From contig NW_025062479.1 in assembly GCF_000002995.4 (NCBI RefSeq), positions 18,906,721-18,970,720 on the forward strand: 64,000 nucleotides of DNA, read 5' to 3'. This DNA is from Brugia malayi (taxonomy: Eukaryota > Nematoda > Chromadorea > Rhabditida > Onchocercidae). Made by a program: the position numbers and the translations under genes. The notes under the pieces are model-generated. The model searched no databases and had not been told where the DNA came from. It saw only the letters and a program-made list of their open reading frames with translations. Shown here one piece after another: positions 1 to 11,899 of this stretch; the stretch's first letter is position 1; every line of letters begins with the position of its first letter.

Positions 1-2850
1 TTTCCATGAAATAAAACGAAAAAATAAACGATCAATTTCTAATTCGTTTCATTTTCTATACTTTTCATTAATTTAACGAAATTAATAGGAGCATTTCTAT
101 TCAACTTACTACTGATAATGTTTGCTTATTGCAGTTCGTTTAATAGAATCAAATGCGGTAAGTCACACGTGTGACTGCAATTATGGCCATTAAAGTTAGA
201 AAATAGAGCCAAATGCATGTATAAACCGAGATGAAAACAAACTCGGATTTATTCATTTCAGATTTCCCAATACTTAACTGTTGTTCAAAGTGGGGAAATT
301 CCTTCTTCTTCTTCTTTTTGTTAATCAATAATCACTTCAAATACCTGTTCTGTACGTAATGCATGTGAGCGTTCTTTTGCATGTATGTGTGTACACATCG
401 TTTATTGAAAAATGGTAACATATCATGAGCAATTAAATTAGTGTTTGTTAGATCGTTTAAATTTTTTTGGCTCTAAATTCCACTCTCTTTTCCTACCGTC
501 CATTTCCATCTCTAACTGTTAGCTTTATTTCCTTCCTTGCTTCTTTAAAAGCTTAATTGTGACTATGCTATGCTGTATATCCATCACAATGAAAACCTCT
601 AACTAATTAATCATATCTTGGACAGTATTGACAGATGAGAATGAATGCCCAATCCCAATTACGTTCTGTTCGCCTCGCATTTAAGCGCAAATTTATGTCA
701 ACCTTTTCATTATCACCGAGGATGTTCTATCAGTCCCTAAACAAACTTCACACAAAAACTTTAAGGATGAAAATTACAGAAAATGATGAAAGAAAAACTT
801 GGTTGGTATTCAGTTTTAGAGTAATTTGTTACCATTGATTTTAAATGAGGGAGTACGAGCTGAACGCATCTGAACTGACATTCTCGCAGTCTTACTAAGA
901 GAGCAAAAAAATTAATTTAGAAAAGCGAACGCCTCAAAATTAAAACCATATGTTTACATGAAAGACCGTGAATGCTATTCGGTGTACCCTTTCTGCTCGT
1001 TAGTGTCCTGTGCAATCGACAGATGTACTCAAGTGTGACAACAGCACTCTTCCTATCATCTTGTTTACTAACATCTTTTGTGCTACAGAATCGGAATTTA
1101 CTACTGGTTACTGCTGGTACTGCCTTAGGCAATTGCGCTCAACTGAATTTTGGATTCAGATATTGTATAGTGGCGGTATATGGCTCAAAACGTTGGCAAT
1201 AGATGGATGCCATAAAAATAACTTTTAGGATATTTTTTCAAAAAACTTGAATATCTCTTATGTACACTAATCACTGAAAAAAAAATTTCAAATAAAAGAT
1301 CTTCAATATTCGTCATTTTAATCATCGGATAAACCTTATTTGATATCATTCCTTGTTCTATTGCTATAGCTATTATTATTCCAAATACATTATAAGAAAA
1401 CATCACTTTCAAAAGAATGAAAAGTAGTTGATAGTTGACTTACATACACGTAATAAGTATTTGACTTACACACATGCTCACATACATACAATTAAATACT
1501 GACACATTTGGACATACGCAAGCGTATGATCATACATACGTACATTTGCATATCAGGGAAAATCCAATCTTGCTTCGCTTTTAGGGACTAAGTGCATAAT
1601 CTTTTGAGAGAAGAATTAGTTTTTTTTTTTTTTTTTTGTAAATAGAAATTCATTTTCTCAATTTCACTTGGAAAAATAACGAAGTTAAATATCCAAAAAT
1701 ATGTCATTTTTTTATTTATTCAATTTGACCAAAATAGTGATGGGAAAATTATTTATTTGGATTTTTTACTAGATGTTATCAGGTAGATCACACACACAAA
1801 TGAAAACTGATTTGGACTAAAAAGTTTCATAGTTAATTGGTTATAACTTTCATAGCAAAGTTATTTTATGTTTCTATCCAAAACCAACCAATCAGCCCTA
1901 ATCATTATCATAATATATTTTTGTTATTAATAATTCTTGTGGAACTGAAAATACGGAGTGGATTTAAATACTCCATCGCTTTGATGACTGTCATTAATAA
2001 TCTGAACATCTGGCTGTTTCACTCTTTCCAGACTTATCCTGATTATTTAAATCTCTCTTTTGATAAGAATAACTAATTAAAATATATATATATATATATA
2101 TTTAACTTGGAATTAAGCATAACTTTAGCATTTAAATGTATCAAATAGCTTTATATACATAACACGGTTAAACTGCTATTGATGAATAGCTTTGTGTTAA
2201 AATACTCTATGCAAAATCAAAGAATTTTAATGGATATCTTCAACTATCGATCATTTTTTTTAATGTGCATTTTTCGTGGTTGTATACTTTCGGAATAGAA
2301 TTCTGAAAAATGCTTGAACTGAAAATTTGGGTCATATCTGTCATCGGAGATTTGCTGATAGATAATATACTCTTCAGTAGAAAAGTGAGTAAGCTCATCA
2401 TCATTTTTCTAGAAAGATTTAAAGACATTCTTTCTATTCTATACTTTCCCAAATGGACATTTTTCGTCGTCTTCTCCTGATGCCGTTCTACAAAATTGAT
2501 ATGCTGTACTTGATATGTTCTATTTATCAGTACTAATAATGAAAGACTCTCCTCCTGGCAACTGTTCTTCCAATAGCATTTATTTTGCCAATTTTAGGCG
2601 TTTTGTATCTAGCTGCAGTTAAATTTTTATGTTTTGTGCCGACCTCATTAAACGTTATTTATTTTATGTTTTGTAGATTTTTTCATTCCGAACTTATACA
2701 AATAGCAAAGGCTGTAAAACAAAATATTTCCGTTTGGTAAGTCATTGAATATTCATTCGAAACTTCTCAAGCCTTACTTTTATTTAAATATTGCGTTTCT
2801 CGTTGAAAACTTCTAACATTTCGGTATGTAACTGTCACATCGAAGAAATG
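1..2850. other. AT-rich region, no supported gene
   Basis: No exon with both good splice signals and coding-like sequence was found here. The stretch holds poly-T runs near 1620-1637, CA/TA-rich simple sequence around 1440-1550 and a TA dinucleotide tract at about 2083-2101. The short open frames look like chance. The 5' exon of the GPCR downstream may lie at its right edge but could not be fixed. Confidence 0.4.
2083..2101. repeat. (TA)n microsatellite
   Basis: About nine uninterrupted TA dinucleotides in non-coding DNA. Confidence 0.85.
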
Positions 2851-2866
2851 TGAGAATTCAGGATTT

Positions 2867-3115
2867 ATGATGACAAAAAGTGACAAAGAAATGTTTCGTT
2901 ATTCTGGAAACGAAACGAAAGAACAGGATAGCATACACCCGGACAATTCAATTCAAGTGAAATGCTACGAATCCGACAATTTTCAGACTTTTCAGAAAAC
3001 GGCAAGTTTCAAAAATATTTTAACCAAACATTACGAACTTTATCCGATATTTTTGCCTCAGTGTCATCTGCTTTTATCGTACGGCCAAATTGGTACATTA
3101 TTTAAAAAAAACTGA
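2867..3115 (+). other. Possible 5' coding region of the GPCR gene (unproven)
   Basis: An open frame of 82 codons begins with ATG at 2867 and ends about 240 bases before the first transmembrane exon of the GPCR. It is hydrophilic and contains an N-glycosylation sequon (NET), which would suit an extracellular N-terminus. No splice donor joining it in phase to the exon at 3359 could be confirmed, and no family is recognised. The TM1 exon lacks its own usable start codon, so some upstream exon must exist. Confidence 0.2.
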
Positions 3116-3358
3116 TTTTACAATTCTTTCTCTCTTCTTTTTGATGCTTCTGCTTCAAAAAGGGCAGATGCGACATATTATCAAGCGTTTGGACTGTCAG
3201 TGGTTTGCATAATTCCTTGGTGTAACTGCTTGCAGGCTGAAGTGAAATTTACCGATGAATCTGATGAAAGATTCAAATAGAATTCTGACATCCATTTTAA
3301 TTCTATATAAAAACCCTACTATCCATTTGTGAAAAGAAGTTTTTTACATAATTTACAG

Positions 3359-6118
3359 GTAGACGATTTATTGTTAGCAGCAAGTGTTGCAGCGACCATT
3401 TTTAATGTTTTAGTAATTTTCTGTGCTATAAAATTATTTCGGCGAAGTGGCGACACGATGCATTTATTCATTATCAGTATGAGTATCGGTGATTTATTAC
3501 TTACAGGTGACTGATTCAGTTTTACTAAGAATGATTAAGTGTGTAGCGATAGTAACATTTGAGCAGTGTATTGAATTAGAAATCTGAAATCAAAATTCGA
3601 AAATTAGTCCAAATCTGAGAATTAAACTTAAGTTAAAGTTTTGTCATCACACCACTTCAGTGCTGATATTTTAGCAACAATACATTCGAACAGTTAAGAC
3701 AGAAATTCGATGAAAATCAACTGCTATCTGAAAATTAACTTCGTAGTGAAGGAAATGAAATGATCCGTTCAAAAAGAATAAAAAATTGAAACATTTTTAA
3801 TAATCGTCTTTACAGCCATTATCGTTTTAACTAGACAACAATGTGTGCAGTGGTAAATTTAATGAAATTGTAAGCCCAACATAAAAGATTTAAGATTTTA
3901 AAATACAGTGGCAATAACTGATGTAAAATTTAACTTTCAGTATTTTGTCATCCAAATGAATTCTTAATTCGCAAGCATGAATTCCTGCGACATGCACGCT
4001 TATGTGCAATAACTCATTTCTGCAATTGGTTAGGCTTGGCAGTATCAGGTCTATCACTAACAATGCTTAACATTGATAAACTCATTTATTTCCAATGGCC
4101 GCTAAGCTACGACCGTGCAATGTCGAAAAAAAGAGCTTCCGTTTTATGTGTTTTCATTTGGAGTATTTCAGTAGGGCAAGTTTCACTTTTTTTTGAAATT
4201 TTCGAAAAACCAATTTCCTCTATGATTTTTGGAAAATTTTAGTTCCTGTAAAAATAACCCTGTCCTCATCTCAAAAATATTTTCAGTTAATTATTTCGAA
4301 AAATAAGTGAGTCCTTCACTTACTTAATTTGTAACCATAATAAGCTGCTTTAAATTCTGTAAAAGTAGAAGCACGCAATTTCTTCCAAGCAATCATTTAT
4401 AACACAGCAATACATTATGATATTAAATGATTAGATAAACTTCATCGTACGATGAAAAAAAGAGCTTCCGTTTTACCATAAATGGCATTTCAGATATGTG
4501 ACGTGGGTTTGGGTGTTCAATGTTGTTTACATTGGCAAAAACTGCAATTTGCAAGTAAGTATCTACAAAATTCATTATTTTTTAAATTTTTTTAAAACGA
4601 ATTCTTGTCCTGACGGAGTCGTACTAGCAGTTTAAAATTTTGAATACATCGTATTTTTCACATATAACGTCATCGTATTTTCACATAAAACGAAGCCTTC
4701 AAAGCCTAAAATTATATCATCCGCCAATGTTCGAATTGTTACGTTGATCAAACTCCATAACCGTACATTTAATATGAAACACTTGATAAATATGTATTTC
4801 ATAGCTACCATTTCGTTACCAATCGAAAGTCTGTCTATCCTCGGTATTTTAATTTGACTTATAATGTTTCAAAAATTATTTTGAAATTAGTTCAACGTTC
4901 GGTTTTTTGTCAAAATAAATAAAAGCAGCAGAAAATAAGGATTTATAAGTAATCAAATGTGTTTTTACCAGATGACCAGTGATCAAATGTATTTTTACGA
5001 CATGTTTATGGTAACCTATTGCGTATTGCCAGTGACTTCATCCCTAATTGTTAGTGGTTATTTATATCAACTTACTCGTGAAAAACGCCATAATGGAGCT
5101 TCTGTTGGACAGTCCCAAAAGTTTAAGAATAAAGTTAGTTCATTCACACCACAGTGCTTATTTTTCTACTTAAAAATGCGTCGTTTCAATGTTAACTGTT
5201 TAATGATTTAAATCGATTCTGAAGTATATGAAGTCTTTTGAATCTTAACATTTCGCATTTTTCAACTTAAAAAAGCATTCATTTTAATTACTGCGCATAA
5301 CTATATGTTTACTTCATTTTGCTCTTTAGAAAAAAAATAAAAAAATAAAAGAAGCTGACCCCGATACTTGATCTGCTTTTTTTCACAATAATAGTTGTCT
5401 GAGATTCAAGCCACAGACGTTCAAAGCTTTTGGCCTGTCGTCCATCTCTCTGGGTTTCATCAGTGCCCATTTCCTCTCCAGAATCGCGATCAGCACTTCT
5501 TTCGGTTATTTTTGAAAAACTAAACAAAACAAAGCAGTAAAACAGGTGCCCTCTTCTGTTGAAACAAAGATGTTACGTGCAGATGAAATCACTGGTGTTT
5601 ATTTTCGCCACAACAGCATGGACATCATTCAGCTTATTACCGTATCGCATTTTCAACATCTGCCGAATGCACCTTTTCGAATGGAATACTTTAGATTGCG
5701 ACACACAATCCAAAATGAATTGGCTTGCTTACGTATTGCTTTACCTGCTTTTCTTGAATCCGGTTAGCTCTTCCTTCACTAGTGAAATGAACAGTAGAGT
5801 CATCAGAAAGTGTGAGTATAACTCCTATTAATGGAATGTCAATCGAATTCTCCTGTTTTGTTAAATCACTCAATCTTCTTTCGCACTTTTTCAGATAATC
5901 AATCCCTTGATAACCGCACTAATATATGCACCGTACCGAGTAACATTGAAGCGATTTTTATTCAGCATTCCTGATAGAAATCATCCCTTATATAGCTGTC
6001 GTGATAACCACACTGATTTAAGGTATTTCCGTTACAGAATTCGTTTACCAAATAATGAACCACTACATTGGATCAAATTATTAGTTGATACTAGCTTAGT
6101 AAGCACTTTAATTTACTC
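3359..6118 (+). CDS. Rhodopsin-family G protein-coupled receptor (orphan), partial model
   Basis: Seven-transmembrane receptor built from exons 3359-3506, 3941-4175, 4494-4554, 4972-5133, 5583-5762 and 5895 to about 6022 or beyond. Exon 1 carries TM1 and the start of TM2 (LFIISMSIGDLLL). Exon 2 carries TM3 with LNIDKLIYFQWPLSYD, where the usual DRY is DKL. TM5 is in 4972-5133, followed by a basic third loop (REKRHN). TM6 is in 5583-5762. TM7 has NPIINPLITALIY, an NPxxY-like motif. Exon 2 joins exon 3 in phase only if the donor is a GC site at 4176. The N-terminal exon and the 3' end are unresolved: the frame stays open to TAA near 6122, but a donor at 6023 could lead to an exon near 6730. A nematode peptide- or amine-type receptor is likely, but the ligand cannot be named. 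Confidence 0.75.
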
Positions 6119-7253
6119 CAATTAATGGATCAGTTTTTTCAGGTTTATGTCGTCTGAAAACTCTTAATCACAAGTCAATTACCAAGTTTTTCATTACATA
6201 CACTACCGCTTTACAGCTACACATGGGTTAGTAACAGACGATCTCGAGGATGTCGTGAGTCGGAGATAACTTTGGGTCGTGAAATGGTGAATTTGAATCT
6301 AAAAGCGGAGATTGAAAAATATGTCAAAACCAATAGCGAAAGTTCATAGACTCCATGTATCGCAGAATGTGAGAAGGGAGAAAATGACGTGAGGATTGAC
6401 GTCTGCACAATATGATCTAATAACAACAGCACTGCGATTTTGTACTAAGTAAAGCACTAGAAAATTTAAAAATCAACCATAGGCGTTAATAAACATAATA
6501 ACTAACGTGAAGTTTCTCATCGATATGAAACAAGGCCTTAAAGAGCAATGTTTATGTTGCAGATTGCACTCATTTCAGAATCAGTAATTCATAATCGCCT
6601 TTTCTTAAAAATGTGAAACTGTCATGCTCTCCAAAGTATGATTACTTCATCTTTCCTCCCTCTCTTCATTTTATAGCATTAGAATAAAACTGACCACTTT
6701 TTACTCTTAAAACGAATTTCAAATAAGTTTCAGGTTACATCAGATAGCGGATATGTATCATTATTTGCAGTATTCACAGCAATGATCATTTACATTAAAT
6801 ACCAGTAAAATTTGCCATGTTTGTACGTAAATGCTACGCCAGCACGGGTTAACGAAGCGGACCAATTGTACCGTCGATTGTATATTATATTTCCTTTGTT
6901 CGTTTATTTCCGCATTCTACTACGTGATAAACTATGCACGCTTGTCCACTTACTCATTTCTCATGTGTATCCAGTGCACAAAGTTCTCTCATTAAACTCC
7001 TCTGACAAAAACACCAGATATGAGAATTTTCAAAAACACTGTGAAAATGAGATTAGGAGGTAAGGAAGGAAAGAGAATAGATATTAACATTAATTTCAAG
7101 AGACGCATTTGACATTCCTTTTGCAGCGCATCGAAAACGATGCATATCCTCCCTACACAATATTTTGAAGTTAAGCAAAGAACGGACGATAACAGACATG
7201 AAAAAAGATATATTTACGGAATTTAGACTGCCTACTATGATACCTAATACTGT

Positions 7254-7527
7254 CAGTAAATAGGCTGAAAGTAAAAAACAATCGACAACAACGGAAATTT
7301 ACTTATCTAAGTAGAGTATTAAACGACGTGAATTACAAAAAACGACGAAGAAATTCAACGGGTGGAGAAATACAATGGCAAGCACAATATTCTGGCAATA
7401 AACGACGATGTACAAGCAAACGACAGTTACGACACTCAACGACAATTCAAGGATCAAGAAGAAAAGGAGAAGAAAACAACAACGGTCAGCTCGACCAGTT
7501 CTACTGATAGTACAACCGAAGTTATAA
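7254..7527 (+). repeat. Left arm of inverted repeat
   Basis: Inverted relative to 8306-8551, with high identity over about 245 bases. The left arm carries an extra block of about 19 bases near 7330-7350. Both arms can be read to give VEKYNGKHNILAINDDVQ, on + here and on - in the right arm. Together they bracket about 780 bases. Confidence 0.85.
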
Positions 7528-7944
7528 AAGGAATCGTCTCTTATTAAATAAAGGTTGAAATATTCTTTTTCTTTTCTACAAAATTTTAATTATTGCTGCC
7601 GAAGGTACTTTAGTAACTATAGAATAAGGAGGGGATTGTATATAGTGTATATAGGATTTTATAGTTAATAAAGAACAAAGGAGGTCGTTAACAAAGGAGT
7701 CATCCTAACAAGCAACGAAGCGAAGGGAAAAGCACAATGAGACAATAGATGTACAAAGGAAACGATGTGGATATTAAACCAGAACAAAGAAGGGTTGTCA
7801 GCGATATAAGCGGAGCAATTTCTCGATACGTATGTTGCATGCGGTCGACGAGTTGAAGGATGGTGGTAGAGCGCGCTTAGGTCGCGTTAGAGGAAAACGG
7901 TTAGGAGGACGCGTAAGAGGGATTAGTTCTTAGGACAACAACGG

Positions 7945-7966
7945 GGTTTAATTACCCAAGTTTGAG
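7945..7966 (+). ncRNA. Perfect 22-nt SL1 spliced-leader sequence (SL1 RNA pseudogene or retrotransposed leader)
   Basis: All 22 bases of the nematode SL1 leader (from GGTTTAATTACCC to AAGTTTGAG) are present with no mismatch, followed directly by GTAAAAGC. Real SL1 RNA genes also continue GAG|GTAAA, so the match extends about 5 bases past the leader. Downstream, 7994-8001 reads TATTTTGA, resembling a weak Sm site. No 5S rRNA, the usual filarial neighbour of SL1 genes, is visible, and no clear 3' hairpin follows. The match is far too long for chance. Whether it is an SL RNA pseudogene, a variant gene, or the 5' end of a reverse-transcribed trans-spliced mRNA is open. Confidence 0.85.
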
Positions 7967-7997
7967 GTAAAAGCTTTGATAATGCTTAGAAACTATT

Positions 7998-8375
7998 TTG
8001 AAACGAAGAGAAACGACTAATCAAATTTATGGACCAAAGAATCTAGACGATGCAAAAACAACGTGCAACAGAAGAATTCAATTCAATCAACGAAGAGGAA
8101 CATCAGTAATACCGGCAATACAATTTCAAAAGGAAAGCACAAATCAAAACATCAATTCTAGCAAAAGATCAAGACCTTGTGCACTTTGCAATCGAGATCA
8201 CTGGGACAACGAATGCCGAAAATATACAACTTTGGAAGAACTCCTTGCAAGATTAAACGCTCGAAAAGACTGCTTAAATTATAATTTTATCACGTTTCTT
8301 CTCTTCGCTTCGGTTGTACTATCAGTAGAACTGGTTGAGCTGATTGTCGTTGTTTTCTTCCCCTTTTCTTCTTGA
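7998..8375 (+). pseudogene. Gag-like zinc-knuckle fragment of BEL/Pao element
   Basis: The open frame, which lacks an in-frame ATG, encodes a basic Asn/Gln/Arg-rich stretch followed by CALCNRDHWDNEC (about 8189-8227), a C-x2-C-x3-H-x4-C knuckle. RKYTTLEELLARLNARKDC follows. The CxxC/H/C knuckle followed by 'Y-x-T-x-E-x-R/L-x-x-L' is typical of the gag-protease region of Pao/BEL retrotransposons. Real homology ends near 8280; the rest of the frame runs into the antisense of the right inverted arm. This would be the nucleic-acid-binding part of a capsid polyprotein, truncated here and presumably non-functional. Confidence 0.6.
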
Positions 8376-8551
8376 CCCTTGAATTGTCGTAACTGTCTTT
8401 TGCTTGTACATCGTCATTTATTGCTAGAATATTGTGCTTGCCATTGTATTTCTCCACCCGTTGAATTTCTTCGTCGTTTAATACTCTACTTGGACAAGTA
8501 AATTCCCGTTGTTGTCGTCGATTGTTTTTTACCTTCGGCCTATTTGCCGAC
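8306..8551 (-). repeat. Right arm of inverted repeat
   Basis: Reverse complement of 7254-7527. On the minus strand it lies inside an open frame of 90 codons (8562 to 8290) with a basic lysine-rich segment. No known domain is recognised. Confidence 0.85.
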
Positions 8552-9068
8552 AAATACTTCATTTCTAAGAACTTTCCTGATCGGTCGTGAAGTTGGGAGG
8601 ATAGTTTTCATGCCGACCATATCAATAGTGATACAGCGGGATGGAGGTGTCGTGGAACGTGAGTACCCTGATGTCAGTCTGAAAATATGGGTAGTTCGGG
8701 TGAGGTTGGCTTTGGTGTGGTTTTTGGGTAGTGTGCTGTTGGGGAAGGAGATAGTCGCTTGGTAGGCAAACTGAGAAGTGAGAACGGCAAAGAAGTCAGG
8801 CAGTAAGGTTTGCTGAGCAAAGTTGGCAAGATCCTATACAAGCGGGGACTTAGTTTTTTCTTTTTTTTGAACTTTTAAAAGGTCTGAAATTCATTTGATT
8901 TCTCGAGAAATAACATTTGGGCTGTTTTTTTTAACTCGTTTTTTTGAAGTTGAAACTGTTCCCGTCTTGTAGGACTTGTTTATCAAAGATTTCTGGTTTT
9001 TTTTTTTGAAAAAGGATTTCTGGTTATAGTTACGGGAGTGATTTCTGATAGCTCATAGCGCTTTCACA

Positions 9069-11886
9069 ATGATCCGAAAAAGATGTGTTCTATGGAAATA
9101 CATTTCGCCAGCTGTATTTTCTGAGATGGGATTCCATTCAACTGATGGATGTAGATATTTATGGAATTTACGAAAAGTAGGTTCTTCTCGATCGCAGTGT
9201 GCGCTTATCGACAATGTCTTTGTGAGATTTCGGACTATTTTAGGTTTTAAAATATTTCCTTGTGCTTCTTTCTCTTCCAACTTCTCTCCGCTTTTTATTT
9301 TACCACCTCAAAATTCATTTCGATTTTGAAGATGATTTTTTAAATTCTTGACATATTCTTGTATTATTCTCTTCTCTCAATTTAGAATTTAAACGAATTG
9401 CCGGTTTGCCCAATTCATGAATTAAAATTCCGTAATAAAACTCATCTTTAAGCTTCAAATTATAAGAGGTTTGTAATTCGCTTTGTGTATAAACTACCTG
9501 TTTTTCAGACACCGATCAGGTGGTGTTCCAATGAACCAATTTTCAAAGTTCGTAAAAGGATTCAGTGGGATAAGTCATTTGAACAGCAAACATGCACCGA
9601 AGTAGAAACATCTTCTACCGTTCAAACAGTTAGGATTATTTGTTTTTTCATTCTTATCTTGAGTGATAATAATGGTTTTTTTTTTGAAATTAATTTCCTA
9701 TAACATTTTTCGATGAACAGAGACGGTACATTTTCACTGTATTGTTACGACAGTCTTTAGGAAAATTGTTCCTACAGGAAACATATAATTGTGCTTTAAC
9801 TACCAGTGATCATTTCTAGTAACAATAGTATGTTTGATTTTGGAATAATTATATTTAAGTTATTCTCAGATATCGTGTTTTAAATGGAACCCGTTTTGTG
9901 CTAAATGGGAATACTTAACGGTTTATGTAGTATACCCTATATGTATTGCAGGAGGATCAATCAGAAATTTTGGTCGATTTCAATAACAGAGAGCCAAAGA
10001 CTCTTGCCGAAGCAACTGTGTTAAACCAGTTATACATCAGAAAAATTCGTGAAACGTTGCAGCAGCTTGATCAGAGAACACAGCATGAAAATTTTTTCAA
10101 AAAAATCAGTGAAAAATGGAATTTAAAGCTGGAACTCAGGAAGGCACGATTAATGCGACCTCAAGACCAAGTTACATATACGAGAGAAATACTGGCAGTA
10201 ATTTTTATCTGTTGTATTTAAATTTCTTGCTGCTGCATCTAGAGAAAATAAAAAGTTTTCATGTTTGGAAATTGACAAATATAGTTATACCTAATTTCTT
10301 TTTTTCACTGTGAAACTGGATGTATCAGTTAAAGAATACATTTCTCGCTAAAAAATAGAGAAAAGAAATTTGTCTTTTTTCTAAAACTTGGACAATTTTC
10401 AAATTGAAAGACCAACTTTTAGAAGAGGTTATTTCACCTTGAACATTGCTCCCAACATGTTCCTGACGACTCACATAATTGTGGAAATCTATACAGACCT
10501 TAAAAAATTGTTTCTTTTTTTATTTCCTTGTTTTTTATTTTTTACATTAGTAGGTAGTCCACTGGAAGTTTTAGAATTTGGACCGTTCCGCTGCTCAGCT
10601 GTATTTTGATTGCGCTAATCGATTTCCATATTTGAAGCTCTGCACTGGCAAGTTTGTTTATTCATTTTTAAATTCACTTTGTAGAATCTGTTGTTTTTTT
10701 CTTTTTTTTTTCACGCTTTTTTTTAAATTCACTTTGTACAATCTGTTGTTTTTTTCTTTTTTCATCTAAGTGTTGCTATTTTTTCCATCAAAGTTGGAAT
10801 TGGCAAATACTATCTTAGTTAATAAATGTCGTTTTCATCAAAATTGCTTGTTTTGTTACAGCGCTTTGCTTACCAGACTATCTATCGACGTGGTACAAGC
10901 TCACCCTGATGCATACTTGGTTAGTCCATTTTTTTGCCCAATCTTTGTATCACTGAACTTTTATTTGCGTGTTTTTCACAGTTTATATCTGTGTAATTTC
11001 TTCTCCTGTTCAATCCATCGTTTTTTTTTTTTTTTTTTTCAAGTTTTTTGAGGTAGTGATTGTTTACAGGATGCTGCTTGTTCGCTTACAGTCTGTTTTA
11101 GAAGCAGCAGCTTTTATTAGACTCAGGAACAGTGTTATCGAAATTATGTTTGGTGACGTTGATAAACGTCTAAAAGTTGTCTCGGTATTTTTTCGTGGTT
11201 ATTAGTAAATAGAGCCTCATGCAACGTAGCATTTCTTTGATTTTCACTCTGCTGAAACCTTCGAGTTATCGTCATAAGTTTTTCAGGAAGAATTGCACGA
11301 AATGTTATACCATAAAAGTGACAAATGTCGTATGGCCGGTTTGTACTTACAAACATTTCTCGAGTATGATGAGGTGAATGCATTATTTTTTAGTTTTCTA
11401 TATTCATAATTTTGACTTTATCCTGTGATTTGTCGGTTTTTCTGTTTTTATATAATGCTTCAGCGATTATTCAGGGATTTCTGTCCGATGACACTGCATT
11501 AGCTGGAGCGTTGTGGCGTAATCTTTATATGCAGCGATCTGTAGATCCAATTCATCTCAATCGAGCAGTGTATTATGTGCGTGGAACGGTTTGTTTCAAT
11601 TCTAGATAAAAACAAATATTATTATAATGAAACCTACACAAGATTATTTTTGAACACTAAAATTATCTAAGATGAAATTATGAAAGGGAGGAGTCCAGAT
11701 AATTATAGATTTTGCTAATTGCAGATGACGTACTTGGACAGTCTCAGCTTGGAGGAGATCCTTTTACAAGGTATCAAGAACTGGAAAACTGCACTTCCAA
11801 GTAAAGAAATCAGCGATAAAAATGCTTTTGAAGTAGCTGAGAATGTAGCTTATTCATTAATGAAGCAAAAATATAAGCATGTCTAA
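9069..11886 (+). CDS. UQCC1: Ubiquinol-cytochrome c reductase assembly factor 1 (UQCC1/CBP3 family)
   Basis: Mitochondrial chaperone for newly made cytochrome b, needed for complex III assembly. Exons: 9069-9176, 9509-9628, 9952-10197, 10575-10647, 10862-10919, 11070-11184, 11287-11373, 11475-11588, 11725-11886; all phases agree. The N-terminal part is basic and not conserved, as expected of a mitochondrial presequence. The ubiquinol-cytochrome c chaperone domain starts at AAQLYFDCANRF, continues with LPDYLSTWYKLTLMHTW across 10862-11070, then LEAAAFIRLRNSVIEIMF, and has the family signature GFLSDDTALAGALWR in exon 8 and MTYLDSLSLEEILLQG in exon 9. The intron at 10648-10861 must use a GC donor; the alternative GT donor leads to a stop. 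AATAAA directly overlaps the 3' side of the stop codon (11887-11892). Family identity is secure. A further small exon between 10197 and 10575 cannot be excluded. Confidence 0.9.
10671..10765 (+). repeat. Imperfect 55-bp tandem duplication in a UQCC1 intron
   Basis: The block AAATTCACTTTGTAGAATCT and its T-rich tail at 10671 recurs 55 bases downstream at 10726 with one change. It lies inside the GC-AG intron. Confidence 0.8.
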
Positions 11887-11899
11887 AATAAATTTCCCG

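Larger units (their letters stand above)
7250..8840. mobile_element. Truncated, rearranged BEL/Pao-like retroelement fragment
   Basis: The region is richer in CG and purines than its surroundings. It contains two inverted arms (7254-7527 and 8306-8551), a gag-like zinc knuckle between them (7998-8280), and a right flank. On the minus strand at about 8690-8720 that flank can be read as PTSPELPIFSD, which recalls the N-terminal gag motif of Pao elements. No reverse transcriptase, integrase or protease domain is visible and several frames are interrupted, so this is a dead fragment. Assignment to BEL/Pao rests on the zinc knuckle and the basic, Asn/Gln-rich context. It sits between the GPCR and UQCC1 genes and disrupts neither. 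Confidence 0.6.

Noticed and set aside
972..1202. Overlapping frames that look membrane-like on +
   Set aside because: No splice signals and no start context; equally open antisense frame; no family resemblance.
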